NCBI GenBank assembly: GCA_018335585.1
Contig: JAGXRZ010000051.1
Span: 1-45,420, forward strand
Direction: 5' to 3'
From: Selenomonadales bacterium
GTDB lineage: Bacteria > Bacillota > UBA994
DNA length: 45,420 bases
Positions 41,621-45,420 of this stretch are shown one piece after another. Under the pieces are notes generated by a model that saw only the letters and a program-made list of their open reading frames with translations, had not been told where the DNA came from and ran no database searches. How positions within the stretch are numbered: position 1 is the first letter of the stretch; each line of letters opens with the position of its first letter. The position numbers and the translations under genes are program-made.

Positions 41621-41846
41621 TTGGAGAGAACTGCGCGACTTCCTGCGACAAGAAGGTTTCGTTCTCAAGCGGAGCTCTAAAGACGAAATCTGGGAAAGAG
41701 TGAGCATCGACGGCACTATTGACAGGGTGCGCTGCTCTAAAGGCAATGGTGAGATTTACGGCGGACTGTGGAACAGAATTCGCAAACACGAGCTGGCCGG
41801 GATCACAAATGAGGAGTTCAACCGACGCAGGAAAGGAAAAAGATGA
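41613..41846 (+). CDS. HicA-like toxin lacking the usual histidine
   Basis: Protein of 77 residues with the small double-stranded-RNA-binding fold of HicA mRNA interferases: WRELRDFLRQEGFVLKRSSKDEIWERVSIDG, then VRCSKGNGEIYGGLWNRIRKHELAG. Where HicA normally has a catalytic His after GS or SK (SKxH), the sequence reads SKDEIW, so the toxin may be inactive or use another residue. The ATG overlaps the antitoxin stop by eight bases. The antitoxin-first order is the reverse of the classic hicAB order. It converges on the PglZ operon with only eight bases between stops. Confidence 0.7.
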   Translation: MPSWRELRDFLRQEGFVLKRSSKDEIWERVSIDGTIDRVRCSKGNGEIYGGLWNRIRKHELAGITNEEFNRRRKGKR

Positions 41847-41854
41847 GGCTTCGC

Positions 41855-42601
41855 CTAGCGCTGCAGGACGACGACATCCTCGTCTAGCCCTTGCCGCAGG
41901 ATGTCGAGCCGGGGCGAGGGAGCACCTAGGCTTTGGGCCGGGATGGTCGCCAGGCGGAGCGGGAAAAGTGTCGGGCTACCGAGTACCTCCTTAAGGAGGG
42001 CTGAGTCAGTGGCGCGGCTATGTAGTGCCGCCTCGGTCAGCCAAGCGATAAGCCCGGGCTCTTCTACCGCGATGACGGCGCCCGCAGCATACACGCCCTT
42101 CTCGCCTGTTTCCTGCAACACGCCCCAATCGTGAAAAGAACGCAAAATGCGACGCACCGCGCGAGACACTGTCTCGCGCTCTCCGTACTGCTCGCGCGCG
42201 CGCCGTTGCACGTGTGCGGCGGCCACACTGCCTTGTAGCCTCAGCAGGCGACCTACTATGGCCGCAATCCCGGCCCAAAAGGGGTAAACCGCCATGACCA
42301 TGCCCCAGTGGACGACAAGGTGCCGCTCGCGCGGCAGGCGCGCTAACAACTGCAAGCCTTCGTCGCGCAGGCAAACAAGCTCTTTAGGCACCGTTAGCCA
42401 CGTCTTGCGGAGAATCACCATCGTCTTGTCGCGGCTGCCGCCTTTGCCGTGCCCGCCTACGGACAACTTGTCGCTTAACATTGCCTGCAGAGCCGCGTTA
42501 ACCGCAGCTCTATCGTTGCCAGCCATCACTAGGTAGGCTGTCTTGTCGAGCCATTCCAAGCGCACTCTTTGACTAAACCCGACTTGCCCAAGCCTTAGCA
42601 T
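41855..42601 (-). CDS. Hypothetical protein of the PglZ operon, possibly BrxA-like
   Basis: Protein of 248 residues, mostly helical. The central part (LLARLPRERHLVVHWGMVMAVYPFWAGIAAIVGRLLRL followed by AHVQRRAREQYGERETVSRAVRRILRSFHDWGVLQ) resembles by eye the layout of BrxA/DUF1819 proteins of BREX systems: a helical core, a YPF motif, then a winged-helix-like end. This is a weak inference. The start overlaps the pglZ stop by seven bases, so it belongs to the same operon and is its last gene. Confidence 0.6.
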   Translation of the reverse strand: MLRLGQVGFSQRVRLEWLDKTAYLVMAGNDRAAVNAALQAMLSDKLSVGGHGKGGSRDKTMVILRKTWLTVPKELVCLRDEGLQLLARLPRERHLVVHWGMVMAVYPFWAGIAAIVGRLLRLQGSVAAAHVQRRAREQYGERETVSRAVRRILRSFHDWGVLQETGEKGVYAAGAVIAVEEPGLIAWLTEAALHSRATDSALLKEVLGSPTLFPLRLATIPAQSLGAPSPRLDILRQGLDEDVVVLQR

Positions 42602-44640
42602 GATGCACTCCCCTTCCCTGCCAGCGCACAGGGCAGAGGCAAGTCAATCTGGACGAGCGGGACGATTAGCTCCGCGAGAGAGTTTCCGCCGTGGCAAACC
42701 GCGCGTTCCCCGTGCCCAATAAAGGCCTTGCCGGGAGGTGCGAAAAGCGCCAAGAAGTTCTCGGGCAAGCCCGTGGCCGGCCATGGCATGGTGCCTGCGA
42801 ACTGGTCTTTTACTTTGTTGCGCAGAGATGCGTCCGCATAGACGCGCACGCGCTCTCCCTTAAGTTCTGCTAGGCTGCCTTCTGCGGGCGAGCCGCAGCC
42901 TGTCGCCTCGGTATTGCCGTGGTCGGAAGTGAGGTAAACCCGAAAGCCACGCTCTAGCAGCAGGCAAATCAGGTCGCCTAGATAGGGCTGTTTGGCCCAC
43001 TGCTCGATTTGGTTGTGCAGACCGGCTGTGCCAAGTTGTATGCCATGCGCAATTTTGTCGACTTTGTCGACTACAAGCCCGACAACCCGCACTTCTGGGT
43101 GCGAAAGCCTCTCCGCTACTTCAGCCAAGCTGCCTTCGCCTAATCCCTTTATGTACTCCACCTGCTCGGCAGCACACCCCTGCTCCGCCCAGAACTGCCG
43201 CCAGAGCGCCGGTTCTTTGGCGGTGGTATGGATGCTGCTCGGGAAAAACCCGGGTATCTTGCCCGCAAAAACTGCTTGGCGCGATACAGAAGTTAAGGTT
43301 GGCAGCCAGGCAAAGACCGCCTGTTCGCGAAAGCGAAACTCGGGCACGCGGGCTGCTAAGGCTCTCTGCACGATGAGCCATTGGTCCATGGCTAGCCCGT
43401 CTATTACGAGCAGAGCAACCTTGACGCCTTCGTCATCGGCTAGGCGGGCCAACATGCGCGGCACGTGGTGCAGCATTACCGGTGGAACCGGCGGCAGGTT
43501 AGCAAGCCCGGCGTAGCGGCAGAGAAGCCATGCGGTAAAGGCCTCCTCCACGCTCGATTTTAGTTCACGCGCCGCAGCTAGCTCTACTCCCTCCCCGACG
43601 GTACCCGGTTGGTGCACAAGTACCAGGAGTTCGGCCCAACCTCGCGCGAAGTGTAGCCATTCCGTGTATTTCGCGGCGCCAGACGGGACAGATGAGCGCA
43701 GTGTGGCCACCAGTTTCTCTAGCCGGCGGGAGCGGTCCTCGCCCGGCACTGTTTTGATGCCGATGTGCAGCCAAGTCTTAGGCAAACGCGCCGCATCGTC
43801 GCGCTGCACCGCGCTTAACAGCCCCTCGGCAAACAGGTTGTCGATGTAGACGCGCACATCGTGGTGTGCAAAAGGAAGGTCGGCGGGACCGGGCACAGTA
43901 TAGCGATGCTGTGCCGCTTCGCGCACATGTGATGCTTGCCCGCCAAGCTCGCTGTCGACAAACGTCGGCCACCGCTCCTGCAAAAAGCGAAAGAAGTCCT
44001 CGCGCCTTGTCACCAAGCGCTCTAGCGGCCATTCACCAAAGCACGCGTTTTGCCGCAATAGTGTGACCAAACGCTCGTCTAAAAGTGCGGGCAGACACCG
44101 GCCGTAGTAGTGGCGGCGCAGCAACATACTGAGGAGGTCTGCCGGTTCCCTAATTAGCTCCGGCGCGACGTGATACACGTGGCGGAGCACAAAATCCTTG
44201 GTTGCGTTCTCGCTAAGCCCACCGGGCGCGTTTGTCGCGTAGGCCAGAGACAAAGCATCGAGGTCGCTCCTATCTAGCGCTGCCACTACGGGGTAACTCA
44301 GGCCCGGAAAGATGTCGCCTAGGTTAAAGGCCAGCCGCCTGCCTGCCTGCAACAGGTCAAAAGGCAGCGTTTCGTCCATCTGGCCATCCAAAGAGCGTAG
44401 CACAACGACGAGCTCTGCCTGCTCGCCCTCATCCCAACGCACGCGAAACTTTGCTTCATAGGCATAGCGGAAGGCAACGTGGTCCTCAAACGGGAGGAGT
44501 GTAAAGCCCCGCTCGCGAATGCCTGCCAGGACGCCTTCTTCCGACAGTAGCCCGTCCGGGTCTTCCACCAGGGTCAGCCGCGCGACGTGCGGCGTAAACT
44601 CCCTGAGTATCTTCTCGCGCCAGCTTAGTTCACTTGGCAT
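42595..44640 (-). CDS. pglZ: PglZ-domain protein (BREX-like phage defence)
   Basis: Protein of 681 residues whose C-terminal half is the PglZ domain, an alkaline-phosphatase-superfamily fold. VALLVIDGLAMDQW carries the first metal Asp, WLPTLTSVSRQAVFAG the nucleophile region, VGLVVDKVDKIAHG follows, YLTSDHGNTEATGCG (from about 570) gives the Asp-His pair, and GHGERAVCHGGNSLAELIVPLV the final His. PglZ is the hallmark protein of BREX and related defence islands; it has been reported as a nuclease or phosphatase partner of a methylase and an ATPase. The start overlaps the stop of the upstream gene (TAATG) and has GGGGGAGC before it. The rest of the system should lie beyond the window. Confidence 0.85.
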   Translation of the reverse strand: MPSELSWREKILREFTPHVARLTLVEDPDGLLSEEGVLAGIRERGFTLLPFEDHVAFRYAYEAKFRVRWDEGEQAELVVVLRSLDGQMDETLPFDLLQAGRRLAFNLGDIFPGLSYPVVAALDRSDLDALSLAYATNAPGGLSENATKDFVLRHVYHVAPELIREPADLLSMLLRRHYYGRCLPALLDERLVTLLRQNACFGEWPLERLVTRREDFFRFLQERWPTFVDSELGGQASHVREAAQHRYTVPGPADLPFAHHDVRVYIDNLFAEGLLSAVQRDDAARLPKTWLHIGIKTVPGEDRSRRLEKLVATLRSSVPSGAAKYTEWLHFARGWAELLVLVHQPGTVGEGVELAAARELKSSVEEAFTAWLLCRYAGLANLPPVPPVMLHHVPRMLARLADDEGVKVALLVIDGLAMDQWLIVQRALAARVPEFRFREQAVFAWLPTLTSVSRQAVFAGKIPGFFPSSIHTTAKEPALWRQFWAEQGCAAEQVEYIKGLGEGSLAEVAERLSHPEVRVVGLVVDKVDKIAHGIQLGTAGLHNQIEQWAKQPYLGDLICLLLERGFRVYLTSDHGNTEATGCGSPAEGSLAELKGERVRVYADASLRNKVKDQFAGTMPWPATGLPENFLALFAPPGKAFIGHGERAVCHGGNSLAELIVPLVQIDLPLPCALAGKGSASC

Positions 44641-45272
44641 TAGCTCCCCCCTACGCGCAAAATAAGCAGCGGCACCAGTTCGGGATAGATGTGCGCCATC
44701 TGCGCAAGCTCTGCGGCATACTCGTGCTCTTCTTGTGCCAAGAGGTTGAGGCGATAAGCTCTAACCTGGGGCAAGCCGACGCGCAGAATGCTTTTTTGGC
44801 GCGCGGCAAAAGCATACGCGGCCTTTTGGCGCTCGCGCGCAAGGCGGGCGAAGTGCGCCTCCTTGAGCGCTTCATAGATGGGCCGCCCGAGTTCTAGAGC
44901 CTTGCTGTTGAGCCTAGCTAAAGCCGCCTGCGTGGCTCGGGGGCTCTGCAGTGAGGTTACCTCAAGGGTTGTGGCTAGGAGCTGATCCCACACATACTTA
45001 GCGGTCGGCAAAAAGACTAGGCCGTTGTCAGCCAGAAACAAAGGCATAATGCGCCTAGAACCGGCAGCCGCGGCCGCCACGTAAGCAATCTTCTCCGGCA
45101 ATATACCGCTGGCTCCGTCTAGCGGCTTAAGGCGCGCCGCGGGAATGCTCACCACCGTATCACTCTCAAGAAGCCAGACGCGGCACAAAGTTTCGCCCCA
45201 GAGCTTTTCAACCTCCAGCACCTTGCCGATTGCGCCCGTGTCGTTTAGCTGTACCCAATCGCCCTGGTTCAA
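44640..45272 (-). CDS. Hypothetical protein with SH3-like N terminus, PglZ operon
   Basis: Protein of 210 residues. The first 50 residues (DWVQLNDTGAIGKVLEVEKLWGETLCRVWLLESDTVVSIPAARLKPL) look like a small SH3/KOW-type barrel of the kind found at the N termini of helicases in PglZ-containing defence systems. The remaining 160 residues are helical and unrecognised. The TTG start shares TTGA with the stop of the gene upstream, so the chain of overlapping genes continues outside the window. Confidence 0.6.
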   Translation of the reverse strand: MNQGDWVQLNDTGAIGKVLEVEKLWGETLCRVWLLESDTVVSIPAARLKPLDGASGILPEKIAYVAAAAAGSRRIMPLFLADNGLVFLPTAKYVWDQLLATTLEVTSLQSPRATQAALARLNSKALELGRPIYEALKEAHFARLARERQKAAYAFAARQKSILRVGLPQVRAYRLNLLAQEEHEYAAELAQMAHIYPELVPLLILRVGGS

Positions 45273-45420
45273 GAGAGGCCACTCCTAGAGCCGGTAATAA
45301 TGCCCCACACAGCGCGCATCCGGGTTCCGTCCATGGCCAGGTTGGCATCCTTCGCTACTTGCTGCCACGTGACGGCTGAACTTTGCTCAAGCCATGCGCG
45401 CGCGCGCTGAATGCGCGGGG
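45269..45420 (-). CDS. 3' end of an upstream gene of the PglZ operon (partial)
   Basis: An open frame enters from the right edge and ends at the TGA that overlaps the next start. The visible 49 residues begin RIQRARAWLEQSSAVTWQQV and continue AKDANLAMDGTRMRAVWGII, which looks like a helix-turn-helix or winged-helix tail. The gene is cut by the window, so its identity cannot be given. Confidence 0.6.
   Translation of the reverse strand, partial: PRIQRARAWLEQSSAVTWQQVAKDANLAMDGTRMRAVWGIITGSRSGLS

Overview
The window looks like a chromosomal segment of a Bacillota genome, probably class Clostridia or a close relative. The evidence is a recJ-apt-relA-dtd-MBL-hemZ-aspS cluster typical of Clostridia, strong AGGAGG-type ribosome binding sites with frequent GTG and TTG starts, a Gram-positive-type LexA box, and HemZ-type radical SAM, MgtE and SpoIIE-like genes. 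No rRNA, tRNA or CRISPR array was seen.

Layout. 1-280 is the 3' end of an insertion-sequence transposase. 292-9206 (minus) is the housekeeping cluster for ssDNA repair (RecJ), adenine salvage (Apt), stringent response (Rel), D-aminoacyl-tRNA proofreading (Dtd), a metallo-hydrolase, HemZ and AspRS. 9308-14685 (minus) holds a MoxR-type AAA+ ATPase with its VWA partner and a Ski2/Mtr4-like helicase. 14989-16248 (plus) is a CNNM/CorC-type membrane protein. 16297-20772 (minus) holds SecD and SecF, an HD-domain protein, a small P-loop protein, a SpoIIE-like phosphatase and a possible ComK-like protein. 20848-21897 (minus) is a winged-helix regulator fused to a degenerate ATPase-like domain, behind a promoter that contains a perfect LexA box. 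22423-23559 (plus) is a DAACS-family symporter, and 23777-25114 (minus) is MgtE behind a long structured leader.

25362-32746 (minus) is a tightly packed six-gene accessory operon and the most interesting part of the window. It encodes a bPH-like membrane protein, a large exported anchored protein, a polytopic membrane protein, a radical SAM/SPASM enzyme with an atypical N-terminal cysteine motif, a coiled-coil protein with the N-terminal FVTNSSS signature, and a hypothetical protein. A membrane-bound LuxR-type regulator lies just upstream (32948-34369, minus).

34536-37111 (plus) is argG-argH behind a promoter that overlaps an ARG-box-like palindrome. Next come an ABC exporter, a frameshifted acetyltransferase, a TspO-related membrane protein and a flavin reductase. 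The right end looks like a defence island: a chimeric Phd/HicA-like toxin-antitoxin pair and a PglZ-domain operon that runs off the window.

Two repeat families are present. One is a mosaic element built from several different tandem heptamers (three copies, two of them inverted and sharing an identical 47-bp core). The other is a short GAAGCAAAA...CGTCCC...TTTTGCTTC hairpin (three copies between 38.9 and 41.2 kb).
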